Shown here: in pieces, positions 20,422 to 32,284 of the stretch
Numbering within the stretch: the stretch's first letter is position 1
Layout of the letters: every line of letters starts with the position of its first letter
Source of the DNA: Undaria pinnatifida
Taxonomy: Eukaryota > Sar > Phaeophyceae > Laminariales > Alariaceae
Direction of reading: 5' to 3'
Assembly: GCA_012845835.1 (NCBI GenBank)
Contig: JABAKD010000012.1
Span: forward strand, 7,441,233 to 7,505,232
DNA length: 64,000 bases
The notes under the pieces: generated by a model
The model's database searches: none
What the model was told of the DNA's origin: nothing
What the model saw: the letters and a program-made list of their open reading frames with translations, nothing else
Program-made: the position numbers and the translations under genes

Positions 20422-23400
20422 CTACAATTTCCCCCCGTGGTAAAGAATGCTCTTCCCGCCGTATTTTCTCGAAGACTGGAGCGTTTTCGCCTTGAACGCC
20501 ACAGCGTGCAGGCCGCTCCCACCACCTTCCGGTCCCGCCTCCTCCCCCCCCCCCCCCAGCCCCCCGATACCCCCGGCTTGCTCGTGACCACCGTCCGCTT
20601 CTTCAGCAGCAACATGAGCTTCCATGATGGTGCTGAGCTCTTTAAGCAGGACGGTACCCGATTCTGCGCTTTGCTTGGCGAACTCTTGACGTGGCATCCA
20701 CTGACACTCTTCGATTTCCGACTCCTGCCGATGTTCGTACACGGGTCGTGGAGCGGGGAGTTAGCGTTTCGTACAGATACGTAAACGCACTTGAGAGTCT
20801 ACCAGAAACAAGCCGATTCGGCACGAAATACGCAACGCACCTAGGCGGAACGCAACCCCTTGACAAAAGAGCCAGCTCATCGACGTTGAATGCTCAGCGC
20901 ACCGCTACGGAGGGAGCTCCGCGGGGATCCAGACATGCACCGTCATACACCCGTTGCTTGCCTCGCAGCCGAACGTGCGAGATAAAAACGTTGGCTGCCG
21001 AAGAACCCCATGCCAAAAACAAAAGTGCATCGGTACAGATACATATAGGCCTAAGCTATAAACTCGTATGGGCCCGTCGATGTTACTTGTGCGGTGGCCA
21101 GTTTATTCTTCATCTTTTTAAAGAGTTTTGCGCCTTTTTCAACTTAAGACACCCCTTGGGATTTCAAGCCAACCACACAACGAACGGGCATTGGATACAC
21201 TATGAAATTTTTAACAAGCAAATTCGCAAGATATCAAGCCACACGAGACGACAAGCGCGCCTGCTTCAACATCAAGCCTTTTACCGGCGCTCTATCCATG
21301 AGCAGAATCGAGATCGCGACAACGACGACCGGCGTTCTCATCATTAGCGTAAGTTTTCCGTCAACGCCTGGTGTTGGGTGAGGTGTGAAGCTGCTCAAGC
21401 TCGATACACGGAAGGCTACGTGTTAAGAGAGGGGTGTGTCAGACGAAGCAGACCTTTCCTCAACAGGACACTTTTCTTACGCCGGAATGGGCGCCATGCG
21501 ACTTTAATATGTCTGTGCCGTGCAATTCAACTTCTTTTAAATCGGTGTTTCTCTACAATCGAAGTAGACGTCTCTTAAACCGGTACTTTTCTTATTAATA
21601 GGGCGGAACGGGTGACATGTAGCTTTTGGTATGCCCGTGCCATGTAGCAATTTAACCTCTCTTAAATCGAGCCCTCTTAAGCTGTAGCCCCCCTTGTACT
21701 TGTACATAAATATTGTTGTGTCCGGGAGACGATATGTTTTATTGGCGGCGCAACGGGGACAAGGTACATATTTAATTGGTTACATATTTAATTGGTTTGT
21801 CCGGTGGGGTTTATAGAGATAAATTAACTATTTACGTGCTTCGTCCGGGGCGTTAATGCGGATGAGGACCAGGAGTACAGTACCACGGGTCCCCCAAAAA
21901 CGCGGTCTGAGTACAGCGATATCCTTATTATATAAGGCGGTGTCCCGACACAAGGCGGTCAAAATCGCTTGGCGCCACAGGGAAATGAACTGCACTCATA
22001 ACCCGGACTGAATAAGGCGGCTTCCCCCCCTTAAGGCGGTGATACTGCACTGACACACCACCGCCTTACTGTGTGACCCCTACTGTACATATGGGGGGAG
22101 TGAACTTTGCTTGATCCATTATTATTATTCAAGACATCAATTAATTTCCATGTACCACAGGGAGACGATACGAAGGGGGGCTCATAATGTTTAGGTGTTG
22201 TAACCTTATCACCGGTTGAAGCGCCCTTTACCTGCGGCTGCAGCGCCGACGAGTCGGTGCCCGGCTTTACTCTCATGCGCACAACGAAGAAGAGATCGCT
22301 CTTTCCGAACAGACCCTTATGCCCGTGTCGAAACGCCAGAACCGACTCGAAGTCCGTATGTATTCCTGTCTCTTCAAAGACCTCCCTCGCCGCCGCGTCT
22401 GGTAGATCTTCTCCGGCGTCGATTAACCCTTCCGCGAAAACATCGGATAGGGGGGGGGTGAGGCAAGGGGAGGATGTCGGATACTACGCTTAAACAGACT
22501 ATCGACGTATGTTGAACCTCATTGGCTGAGGTTGCACCGCATTAGGCTCAAGTTGCACCGCGTTTATGTGTGCAACGTACCTGCCAGATTGCACATTGAC
22601 ATTCACATTCTAGCGACAGAGAAGAGGGGTATAAGCTTCGCGCGCATCCAGCGTCGGCAGGCCTCTTATACCGTTAAAGCGTGCACGGTTTTGGTTGGGA
22701 CTGCACGAGGGCGGGACGAAGACACCCGTTGGCGTGTCACCCCATGCTCAAATGTGCCTGCTGCGCCGGCAATTTCAAGTCGACACTGTGCCGCTCGAAG
22801 TGCTACGACACCTTCCGCGTCTGATAGACATTAGTGCATTGGCGCCTTGCACTAAGCGCGCTGGCCCTCGCGTAGCGATCCGGGATAGACACGCAGCGGC
22901 GGGCACACAGCCAAATCGTACTCTGCGCGCCACGCGCTCGGACGGGTGGATTGCAGGCGGAAACAGCACCCCCTGTTCTCTTAGTTAGAAGCCTTCTACT
23001 AATAGGTCGGCGGCAACGGCGTCTCTAGGTGTACGGTTCCCATGACAGGCACAACCTGTCGAAAACAACGCAGACCAGTGGCACGCTTTAAGCCGTTTAG
23101 AACTGGTGCACCGTTTCAGACGTGTTGAGTGTGCGTTCGTGTTACGCATTGTCGAAGAAAACCGGTAGGCTCAGGTTCCGACACCTACTGACTGAAGCAG
23201 AAACGCTCACCTGTGGGGAACTTCCATAAGCCCGTCCCCCGCAGCGGACCTGTTTCAACCCGGAGGCCAACAAGAGGGCAGGCAGCCGCATGGGACGGGA
23301 AAACACACGGTGAGATCGTCGAACCGACAAACACCACGTCGGAAGGCAAGTGAGTTTTTTAACTCGTGTCGAATCGTCGAATAACTCAGTGCCAGGTCGG

Positions 23401-26400
23401 AAACAGGGAAATCATTTGTGTTGAAATGCCGAACCGATTAGCGCAGGTATAACGCAGGGAGCAACTTGTGCTAAACCCCTCAAGACCCCCAAAATCTCCC
23501 TCCATACTAATTCCAAGTAATTTTCCCCGGTAAAAGGGAGGGAGTAGCTTGTGTTAAACCGGCAAACCAATAACGCGTAGCAGTAGTTGCTGTTGTGGTC
23601 ACATTAACTCGCATAATCGAGTCCATGGTCACGGGACAGGCTCCAGTCACTCTGGAGTGGAGGAATACCTTAGGGAAAAAACCCAAACAAACCAAAAGTG
23701 GTACACGAATATACCATAAATGTAAAAGGCAGGAAGCATGCCACGATAAAATCGCCCAAACAACAAGCGCTAGGTGCAAGGCAGAGAGTAACTCGTGTTC
23801 AATCGCCGATCCGTAAGCAGACAGCTCGGAAAACAGGAGTACCCTTGTGTGCCCACCGCTAAAGGCGACCTGTTCATACAATTCTGTTATGGTACTGCCG
23901 TGGAAAGCCTGCAAAGGCCCAGGGTCCATAATTAATAATCGCGGGAAAACGGGTGACGCATTACGTTGCTTCGCGCTTGGTGAACGTGATGTCTGCCTGG
24001 TCGGTGGAAACCCGATGTGCGCTGTGCCGGCATGGCAGGGATGCGGGGGTCAATGTACGGCTGTGCATGAAGTGAGTACCCCCCCCCCCTCCCCGAACTA
24101 GGCGACCAGTCAGACCAGTTCGACACAACGAAGAGCAAAAGGCAGACTACGGGCCGATCGATTCGTCTTGCACATTTGCCTGTACGACCCCCCCCCCCCC
24201 CCCCCCGTGCAAGTTCGATCGACGCCACATTTTTGCCGTAACTCGGGGAATAGGAATAGGAGCAGAGTCGAGCGCCGCAGACGGGAGTGCTGAAAACCAC
24301 ACCGAGCACACTGACGGAGGGGGGGCGGGGAGGGGGGGGGGGGCGTACTCATTTGTTGCTTGCCTTAGTCATTTGACCATTGACCGCGCATCCCTTTCGA
24401 GACGGAGCACCGTTCTTACTCCTAGTAGAGACATCTTCAACATTTGGGCACTCATTACGCTTTTTCCATGTGTTACATAAAAACTCTTTGATTACCCTAT
24501 CCCCGTCCTATTTCGCCGTCTGTGGCCACCATCTATCTGCTAGGATAGCGATCGTTTTCTCGCTACTCTCTAGTCTACCAAAAATACTTCCATGTTACAC
24601 ACGTCTAATTTCCTTATCTCCCCCTCTAACACATTCCGTTCCTCCTTGTATATTTACATTCTTCTACTATCCGAGTCCTACTCTATTGTTGTGCCACATG
24701 GGCACATATGTGTAACCACGTCCTCCTCCTCCCGACTACTGGCAAACCTCTTTCTTATTTCTGGTAGGTCCAGGTCCTCTACACGTAATCGCAGTTTCAG
24801 CTTTTTCGCGTAGTCCATTGGGCCGCGCAAATGCGTTTTCATTCCAATATCTTCCTTTAACCCCCGGTATATCTCTACAGTAGTAAGTGCTTCTCCTCTT
24901 TCACGGAGGGGGGGTGGTTGAAATGTAGTGTGGGGGTGAACTACCCGGTAATTCATTAAGTTCAACGTCCGACGGAGACGCTAAAACCGGGCTGGGGTGG
25001 GTGGGGGGGGGACATTTGTCGCTTGCCTTAAGTCATTCGGCCATTGACCACGCAGCCCTTTCGGGACGGACGAAAGTAAATAATGCCGGGGTGTCGGAGG
25101 GTAATTACCCAATGAGTTAATCGAAATAACGTATAAATTAACAATTTTTCGGAATTCAGGTAGACGAAGTGAAAGCTCACCGTGCTTCTCTCGCACAACG
25201 AGTACCTCCCCGTCATCGTTTAGCACCAGCGCCCCAACTCCCACTTGGTGGCTGGCATTCGCTGGCAGTTGGCTCACCGTCGAAGGCAGCCAACTGGCAC
25301 CAAAGCAGCGCGGCCACCGCAACCCCCCCCATCAAGAGCCAAGAAGAGGGGCCAGGGGGTGGCGGAAGGGCACGGTCGTTTGCGGTGGGGTTAGTGCAGT
25401 GGTCTTGGGGGGTTCACTCCTACCAAGTGTAACCCTTCACGAGGAAAAAATCACGAGGAACATCGAACACGCGCGGGCTACGTATTACGCAGCTGGCAAA
25501 TCTGAGCATTGCCCATTCAATTGCTCGAACGCACGACTGATGCATTTTAATTATCTCACTGCTGACGTGTTTGAATATTTCTAATACCTCGTACGAAATC
25601 GGTTCGTCTCCAAACGTTCGTCGGTCCCGCGCCCCCCCTACGCCGTCAACCGGTCTGTGCTCTGGGATGTCTTACATTATTGCGTTTTTTCAGCCATGCA
25701 ATCTAACCCTAACCCTATCCCCAACCCATAGGGAATACCGGTCGAAACGCCCCCTAAGGGCATCACCGGGGTAAAACGGTTAGAAATGTCCAATAATGCG
25801 TAACGCTGGTGCTCTGTGGGTCGAAACCTAATTTTTCAATTGCTTATCCGGTCAGCGTTTTCTTGTCAGCCCTCGCCGCCCTTTTTGCCGGGCACGGATT
25901 CCACAACGTTAGCACCCCAGCACTACACGCCGCGTTTCTCCCGCCGACGTAAAAACAACAAACAAACAAAGCTAGCATCAGCACCGCTCCAACTCTGGCG
26001 CCAGCAAGTTACAGCCCCGAGGCTATTATTAAAGAATTGCAAGGCATGTTCCCTACTAATATAAATCTACGTATGATAGCGGGGTGCAGTTCCAAAAGGG
26101 GTACACCTTTTTCGAACTGCGGGGTACAACCCACACGAATTCCAAGTAGTGTGTCCCCCAAACCATAAGGTGCAGTCATAAAGGGGTGCACCTTTTGCGA
26201 ACTGCGAGGTACAATCCACACTAATCGTGTGTCCCCTAAGCCATAAGGTGCAATTCTAAAGAGGTACAGCTTTTTAGCGCTGCAAAACATATTCCACACC
26301 AATCCCAAGTGGTGTCCCCGCCAAAAAACGTGGGAACAGCTCTCAAGGGGCACACCCTTCAAGAATTGCAAATTATATTCCATACTAGTTCCAAGTAGTT

Positions 26401-29262
26401 TGTCAGTGGGGCACAGTTTCAAATAGGTACTTGCGAAGGACAGGGTGCGTAGATACCGTCAATCTCCGATCACACATGCCGACCATGAAGACGCGTTATC
26501 CATCGCCCGACTATACGACATCTGCCATCAATAACGGATCTTTATAACGGTTGACGTTCGGCCACATCAACCCGAATGCAACCGGGAGCCCAGGGTTCTC
26601 TTCGACAACGACCCAAGCCCTCCTTTTTATCATCCTACAAAATCTTCCCTCGCTTAACGCGAGAGAACCTTTGTGAAGGCATCTCCCTGCCACGTGTACT
26701 AAATCAGAACAAGTACGTCTCGGGCCTCGGCCAACACCCGTCCAAGATCAACACAAGGCCGACGTCATCGGAGGAGGCGACTTTGATATAGTCTAAGCCT
26801 TGTTAGAGTTCCAACACCTATCCCACACTGTAATAAATCTAAGTATAATAGGTTGCTCCCCAAAATGTGGGGTTCAGTTTTAACGGGGCAAACCTTAACC
26901 TTTTTAGAAGCGCAAAGCGTATTCCACACGAACCCCAAGCACAACGTCCTCAAAAACCCGGATGCAGCTGCAAAGGGGTACACCTCGTTACAATTGCCAG
27001 GCGTACTCCACACCAATTCCAAGTAGTGTGTCCCTCAAAACGAGAGGTACAGTTCCAAAAGGGTACACCTTTTTAGAACTGCAAAACGTATTCTACACAG
27101 TTTCCCAGCAGTTCGTCCCCAACAACGTGGGTAGAGTTCTAAAGGAGTGAATCTTCTCACGTCGGACAGGTAATCGATTCGCATTTGATGATCGACTAGC
27201 AGATCTTTCAGGGAAGATCTGTGTGATCTAGCTCGTGTCACCGGGTGGGAGCCGCACGATCGGCACGATCTAAACAAATATTTCCAGGGGTTGGATCTGT
27301 ACTCCACAAATACAGATTCTCAACAAAATCTCAGCACGGCAGATGCAAGATCTACGGTAGATGGTCTACATGATTTATATGATCGATTTGATCTATATGA
27401 TCCATATGATCTATTTGGTCCGTCCCAGACGCGAAACCTTTCTAGGAATGCAAAACCTACTCCACACCAATTCAAAGTGGTATGTCCCCAAAAACGCGAG
27501 TGCAGTCCCAAGGGGGTTTAACTGACACGAACGACGCCCAAAGATGGACGGGGTCGGAGCGGGTTTTCTCGTTTTTCGACGCCCAATCTCCGAGCTCACG
27601 GGTGGAACCTCAACCCTTCTACTACCGGAAAAAAAAACTAGTCAAATTTCCAAGTAGATTGCCCCCAAAAAACGTGGGTGCAGCTCTATCGGAGTCAACC
27701 ACACAAGCAAGAAAACACGCAAGCAAACTATCTCGGCGTTGGTTGTACTCGGCGTCGGCGAAGCGCCCAGAGCCTACACGTGTTCAGCCGAGTATATAAA
27801 CCTCTCCTCCCCTTTACTCTCCTCCCCTACCACTGCCTATAGGTTCAGCCCGAATACGATGCCCCTCGCGGCTTCTGGCCCACTTTCTGCTGAACAGTGA
27901 GGACCAAGTGAACAATTAACTCTGATGTGAAGGTGCAATTCGTAGAGATTCGGTACCACACACGTCAAGTTTCGAGAATAACCTCCTTGTGTCAACCTTC
28001 ACGATACAGCAGTAGTATTAGTCCCTCTATGGTGCCGGTATGTGCACTGTAGAGGGAAATTCTGGCATTATATCGGGCAATCAGCACTACTCCGCATGCT
28101 GCTACAACTGTCGACCCCATTTGCGCCGAACGATTTCACAGGCAAAGTAGCGGGAAACCGGCATTGCCCAATCGGTACTTTAGGACGACCCCGACTGCGC
28201 GAGAGTTTCAAGTGTTACAGAGTTTTATTTTTTGAGAGATGTACTTATTGCCGACCGTGGTGGTTCGAGGGTCTCACATGTTGAGCATGACGTACTCCTT
28301 TTCTGCATGGTGAAGTTCGAACCCCAGCTCCAGCGACACTGGAACGAGCTCGGTTCTATCTACGGGAATCTGACAGGACGCGGTGGGTAAAACCGACACA
28401 AGGCAGGAAATCGGGGAGCGCCAGAGCATGAGAGCTGGGCGTGAGGTTTCCAAGATGAACTACTCGTATTATGGAGGCACGAGGAAAAAAACGAAACCGA
28501 AAAACGAAAAGCGACGTAATAAAAGAGCGGGGAAACCAAGCAATAAAAAACAATGAAAAAAAAAGAGCGGCCTCCCCACAGCAGAAACCACCCAAACGAA
28601 AAACAAAAAACAAACGAGAGCGCCCTCCCCACAGCAGAACAACTTGGCGTGATGTTTCCTACCCAAGGTATGCAGTTCGGAGTCCTCCCTCTTCGTTTCT
28701 TCGGCTTTCAATTTCGGTCGCTTATCCGCCCTTTAAAGCGGGGGGCGCGTAAGCGGTCAGCCAAAGTCACACTTATCAATAGCTAGGTAAGACCTGCGGA
28801 ACATTTTCTTACACCGTAAAAAAGGGACAGCGCAGGGAATATTCACGATCACGCAGCGGCTCTTCGTTCTCAAAAGCAACAAAAAAAAGGACGCCCACGA
28901 TTATCAAGTACGCACACGCACGGGATCGCGGCGGGCCCTCAGGGCGGCCTCATCACCTTCAGCCACACCCCTTTTTTCCCGGCTATTTTCCACGCCTCCA
29001 GAGAGGTTTCCAGTGCTTCCTTGACCTCATCGTTGCTTCCCGGCAAGCTGTCCGCTTCGATGGTAACGCCGTTGTAGTTGTCCGTCGTATGTGCCAGCAC
29101 GTTTCGTGGTTGCTCTTCGTAGAAGGGAGGCGTTTCGCTGCTCGGCGACGACGAATCTAGGCGGGTGGACATCCTGGTTGTTGTAGTCGTTGCTGTTATT
29201 GCTGTTGCTGCTGCTGCTGTTTCGGTAGACCGTGGCGGACCTGCGCGGTGCCGAGACGACAT
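20422..29262 (-). CDS. Nudix hydrolase with pre-Nudix domain (6 exons)
   Basis: Exons in transcript order: 29262-28957, 28369-28278, 25293-25181, 23249-23211, 22428-22232, 20724-20422. All introns are GT-AG with matching phases, giving 349 codons and a TAG stop. The N-terminus is disordered (Ala/Thr runs from GCTGCT repeats). Then comes a pre-Nudix-like region (NYNGVTIEADSL, KGVWLK, FELHHAE), then SHQVGVGALVLN opening the Nudix fold. The Nudix box starts at Gly184 and fits GX5EX7REUXEEXGU exactly: E190, R198, E199, V200, E202, E203, G205, I206. The 39-nt micro-exon supplies GTGLWKFPT directly before the box. After the box, SVLAFRHGH, GKSDLFFV and IEECQWMP fit the NUDT6 and plant NUDT2/7-type family. 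Known: these enzymes hydrolyse nucleoside diphosphate-linked compounds with a metal held by the box glutamates; the substrate cannot be told here. The Gly-rich tail after residue 285 is atypical and may hide one more intron. The start is the first in-frame ATG; no upstream ATG is open. Confidence 0.92.
20725..22231 (-). other. Nudix intron 5 contents
   Basis: On the + strand an ATG-less frame stays open to 21347, but no domain is recognisable. At 21465-21675 a unit with CTTTTCTTA, GTGCCGTGCAATT and TTAAATCG is tandemly duplicated with divergence. At 21890-22080 AAGGCGGT occurs four times direct and once inverted, possibly a small element. Confidence 0.5.
23330..23830. repeat. degenerate tandem repeat plus family F in Nudix intron 3
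   Basis: AACTCGTGTcGAATCGcCGA-like blocks recur at about 23360, 23418, 23467, 23550 and 23790. The series is interrupted by a family F copy at 23588-23718 (ACTCTGGAGTGGAGGAATAC). Confidence 0.55.
23960..24090 (+). repeat. dispersed repeat family C
   Basis: CTTCGCGCTTGGTGAACGTG, ATGTCTGCCTGGTCGGTGGA, CAGGGATGCGGGGGTC, ending GTGCATGAAGTGAGTAC plus a C tract. Confidence 0.8.
24345..24485 (-). repeat. dispersed repeat family B, full copy
   Basis: GTACTCATTTGTTGCTTGCC, TTGACCATTGACCGCGCATC, GAGCACCGTTCTTACTCCTA, then TTTTTCCATGTGTTACATAA. A shorter inverted copy is at 25010-25075. C or G tracts lie at both ends of the 24060-24345 interval. Confidence 0.8.
26050..27700. repeat. interrupted tandem array, unit about 75-80 bp
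   Basis: Units share TGCAGTTCCAAAAGGGGTAC, ACCTTTTTAGAACTGCAAA, TATTCCACACCAATTCCAAG and TAGTGTGTCCCC. About five units lie at 26085-26425, five at 26820-27150 and two to three diverged ones at 27430-27690. The array sits in Nudix intron 2 and is interrupted by unique sequence (26430-26800) and by a family E copy. The repeated protein frames across it are artefacts. Confidence 0.8.
27160..27425 (+). repeat. dispersed repeat family E (GATC-rich)
   Basis: GGAAGATCTGTGTGATCTAG, then CACCGGGTGGGAGCC and GTTGGATCTGTACTC, ending in a run of ATGATC-TATATGATC. Related copies: 43075-43285 (+) and 35535-35735 (-). Confidence 0.8.
27998..28066 (+). repeat. family G fragment
   Basis: ACAGCAGTAGTATTAGTCCC, CTATGGTGCCGGT: the start of the family seen in full at 29690-29885. 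Confidence 0.55.
28440..28660 (+). repeat. A-rich stretch with duplicated CCTCCCCACAGCAGAA
   Basis: Two copies of CCTCCCCACAGCAGAA (28571, 28624) separated by A-rich sequence. It lies upstream (in transcript sense) of Nudix exon 2, so its complement supplies a T-rich intron segment. Confidence 0.6.
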
Positions 29263-29689
29263 AATAAGCTTTTCAAAATTCGCACGACGGCGTACGTGTA
29301 TAGTACAGTACACGACACGCAATTAAAATCAGGACTGAGAAAGGAAGGCTGATAATCGCAGGAATATAATAAATCCAGGAGCCGTTATTCTGCAGTTAGT
29401 GTAAACACACTATCTATTAAGTAAGAACCCCAGTCTAGGTCATTATTTTTGTTTCTTAATACATAGGTGTCCCGTACCGTACTGTAAGTTGCCTGAGACT
29501 CCCATTACAACGAGCGCTGCTGCTGCTGCTGCTCTGTGCCTCTGACGCGTTACAAATACATACGACGGGCGCTGCTGTTGCTGCGGCTCTGTGCTGTTGA
29601 TGCTGCTGCACGCATGTACCGCTGAAATGAATATTACCCAGGTGTGACCGACGGTTGGCAGGGCGTGCCGCCTATTATTTTCTCGTACG
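29263..29689. other. 5' flank of the Nudix gene
   Basis: No clear core promoter motif was found in - orientation. It contains two CTG-rich clusters (29516-29532, 29566-29605) like the one inside Nudix exon 1. Confidence 0.35.
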
Positions 29690-29885
29690 TACAGCAGTAG
29701 TAGTGGCCCCGCTATGGTGCCGGTTGCCCGCTACAGCGCCTGTGAAATGCCTGGCACAGATGGGAACATCCAGCAATGACAGTATGCAGAGTAGTGCCGG
29801 TTTCTGCTGTAGTGCCGGTTTCTGCTGTAGTGCCGGTAGTCACGGCTGACACATGACCGTTACTTCAGAGAGATCACTACTGTGT
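29690..29885 (+). repeat. dispersed repeat family G
   Basis: GCTATGGTGCCGGTTGCCCG, GTGAAATGCCTGGCACAGAT, then TAGTGCCGGTTTCTGCTG twice in tandem. The equivalent at 58040-58190 keeps the same order with substitutions. Confidence 0.78.
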
Positions 29886-30049
29886 TACACTGCTACTGCT
29901 TCTGTTCGAGTTATATTACCCCCCCTCCCGGGTAGGCGCCTTCATTTTTATCGAGGATAGGGCTCAGCATTTTCACTGATCGTCCATTACCATCGACTTT
30001 CGCCAACTCGCGCTTTCGCATTTTCGGTCCGTCAGTTTTCTAAGAAAAA

Positions 30050-30121
30050 GTCCCGTGCGGGATTTGAACTCACGACATCGACCTAGATAGTTACCCGGGT
30101 TACTTCTGGACCATCAGGGAC
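30050..30121 (-). ncRNA. tRNA-like relic, probably a pseudogene or SINE head
   Basis: 72 nt. A canonical 7-nt T-loop (TTCAAAT) sits at the right place, the T-stem has one mismatch, the A box is TGGTCCAGAAGTAACC-like and the B box is GAGTTCAAATCCC. Five of seven acceptor pairs form (GTCCC/GGGAC). The two inner acceptor pairs fail and the anticodon stem does not pair, so no isotype is assigned and function is unlikely. Confidence 0.5.
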
Positions 30122-30549
30122 GCTGACGCTGTATTACGAGACTGTATGTAATGCTGCTTGCTGCATCTGCTGCTGCAATACGTAATGTTGTTACGACGAG
30201 GGTAGACCTCGCCTGGCAGTACGGTCGCTTTTACGGTCTCGACGACTGCTGTTGTACCCACATCTCTCGATCATTACGGGCGTATCATAAGCGCAGGGCA
30301 CCAGCTCACCGCGTTGAAGCCCAGCTTGTATAGTCTAATTGTTGTCGTAAGATATTATATAGGACAAAGATATTATTACGACAAAAGGCAGTCGTGGTCC
30401 CTCGGTAGTGCGATTCCTTGCCGGATGACAACATCCGCATCAAAGTAGGACTCGGAATTATCCCGGACAGTGCGGCATACAACAGTCTCCTACTAGGCGA
30501 TCTTTACCGCACTTGAGTGGGTTCCCGCACTAAATGACACACCCTGGAC

Positions 30550-31130
30550 GATATGCAATATCATATTGCAATACGCATACGAACCTATTGCCGTGTCCGC
30601 CGTATTGGTTGCCCCAATAGGTATTGATAGCGCTTCTGCAGACATACTGTGCGGAGCAATACATATCAAGTCAACAGTTGCTGACATATCGGCGGAAACA
30701 ACACTTATCAGAATGAGTACATCGACTTGTATTGACGTCGCAAGTCATATCAATAAGTTCATTCGATAGCATATTGGAATATCAACCAGTATTGATTTTT
30801 TTGTTGTTTCCATATTGATAACGGCAATACGTATTGATAGATGCAAAATCTCTAATATTGTCTGAGTAATAGTGATCGATATTGGATGGTTGAACAGTAT
30901 TGACCACCCCAGTACCTATCGATATGAGATTTGGGAAACATATTGTCACTTCAACGCATATTGCACGAAGCAATACTGCTGCTGCATGTCTTTCGTGAGA
31001 TTCAGCATGATGCCACCACACACGTGGAATTTTTTTAGTGTCGTTGGATATTGGATATCACGTGTTATATCACATATTGCACTTCGCATTCCACCACAAT
31101 GTCAATAGTCGGAACAGTTTTGCATATTGA
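30550..31130. repeat. dense CAATA/TATTG motif cluster, left
   Basis: CAATA or TATTG occurs every few tens of bases, often as near-palindromes such as CAATATCATATTG and CCAATAGGTATTG. It ends about 120 bp before the BED-finger exon. Such clusters resemble hAT subterminal transposase-binding arrays. Confidence 0.7.
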
Positions 31131-32284
31131 AGGGAACTTGGGCAAATACACAAGGTCGAAAAGGCATCCCACCCTCGGAAACCGCAGCATGTTGCTTGTA
31201 GATCTTCCCCCCGCACCCGATCCTGGTGCCAACAAACCACCACAAGGCGATCATGAGCAACTGCGCCAACGACGGACAATCGGCGGGAGGTGGCAGCAGC
31301 AGCGGTGGCAGCGCGCCGGCATCCACCAAGCAGACAACGCTGTCCGGCTTTGTTAGCCAGGGTGATGGCGAGGTTTCTGAGGGGCCAAGAAATCGGATTG
31401 CAGCGAAGCTGAATTTCCCGACCAGCGTTCCGGCGGACGTGAAAGACGCCGTTCTCCGCTACGCTCCCTCACAAGCTTTAATGATCGCGGACATACCCAA
31501 CGTGAAAGGAAAGCCTAGCTTCACAGCTTTCTACGGAGTGAGGCTGGAGTACAAGCCCGAGGACGGGAAGAAGTTGGAACCAGTTAGGAAGCAGGTGTAC
31601 GCCTGCCTCGCAAGCCAGGGGTGCCGCACCACGGCGAAAACCTTGAAAATTTCCTCGAGTTCTACATCGGGTGCGACGAACCACCTAAAGCAAGAGCACT
31701 CCATAACGTCTGAGACCAGCGCCGCGCAGCAGCAGAAGTGAGTGCAGCACATACTTGTGCGTGGTCTTTTTTTGGTTTGGGTCAGAGTGTGTGTTCCTCC
31801 TCTTCCTGTGTCGTCCTGGACATCCAAAAGCACATCGGAAGTATGATGTTTTTTGTGCTTGCAACGTACTCCGTACTTCGTTAAAAATAGTGCCGTTCAT
31901 CATGCATGTCTCACATGTTCATGCATGCATGTGGTTCTAACTGCTGTACTGAGGTTAGTTTGTGCCGCACTGCTGTCCCTGTCGGTGTCTGATTGAAATA
32001 ACTGGAAGCAAGCGGCGGTGGACAGTGTGCAGCAGGTGAAGCATAGCCAGCTTTACCAGTCGGATCCGACGCGTTGGAACGCGCTCAGCTTGGTGAAGAG
32101 CTTCATCATTCGCCACGCTTTTCCGTTTAGCCTCTTCGACGACAAATATACACGCCACACCCTTGCTGTCCTCGCGCCTGCCGACAAACTCCAAGTGCAG
32201 AAGCTCAACAATAAAGCTGTAAGTTGGGTAGCTGAGAGCCGGCTGGCATATAAGTACACCCTTTCCTTTCTCACCTCCTTATAC

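Noticed and set aside
19986-20615. 209-codon frame on the - strand overlapping the Nudix last exon
   Set aside because: Different frame from the phase-matched Nudix exon; it shares only the duplicated RKYGGKS sequence and has no domain.
20691-21347. 218-codon open frame on the + strand with a CYLCG motif
   Set aside because: It has no ATG, begins antisense to Nudix exon 6, contains no second zinc-ligand pair at a proper spacing, and has no splice partner.
24678-24965. - strand frame with charged residues (REEEDVV) near the Nudix exons
   Set aside because: Does not fit between Nudix exons 3 and 4, which already join in phase through the micro-exon.
25708-25728. Telomere-like CTAACCCTAACCCTA
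   Set aside because: Only two to three units; too short to show a telomere or fusion site.
27792-27860. TATATAAA followed by a short ATG frame on the + strand
   Set aside because: Frame is only 13 codons and lies inside a Nudix intron; no supporting exon.
29516-29605. CTG-rich runs as a regulatory site
   Set aside because: Simple trinucleotide repeat of the same kind as in Nudix exon 1; no evidence of function.
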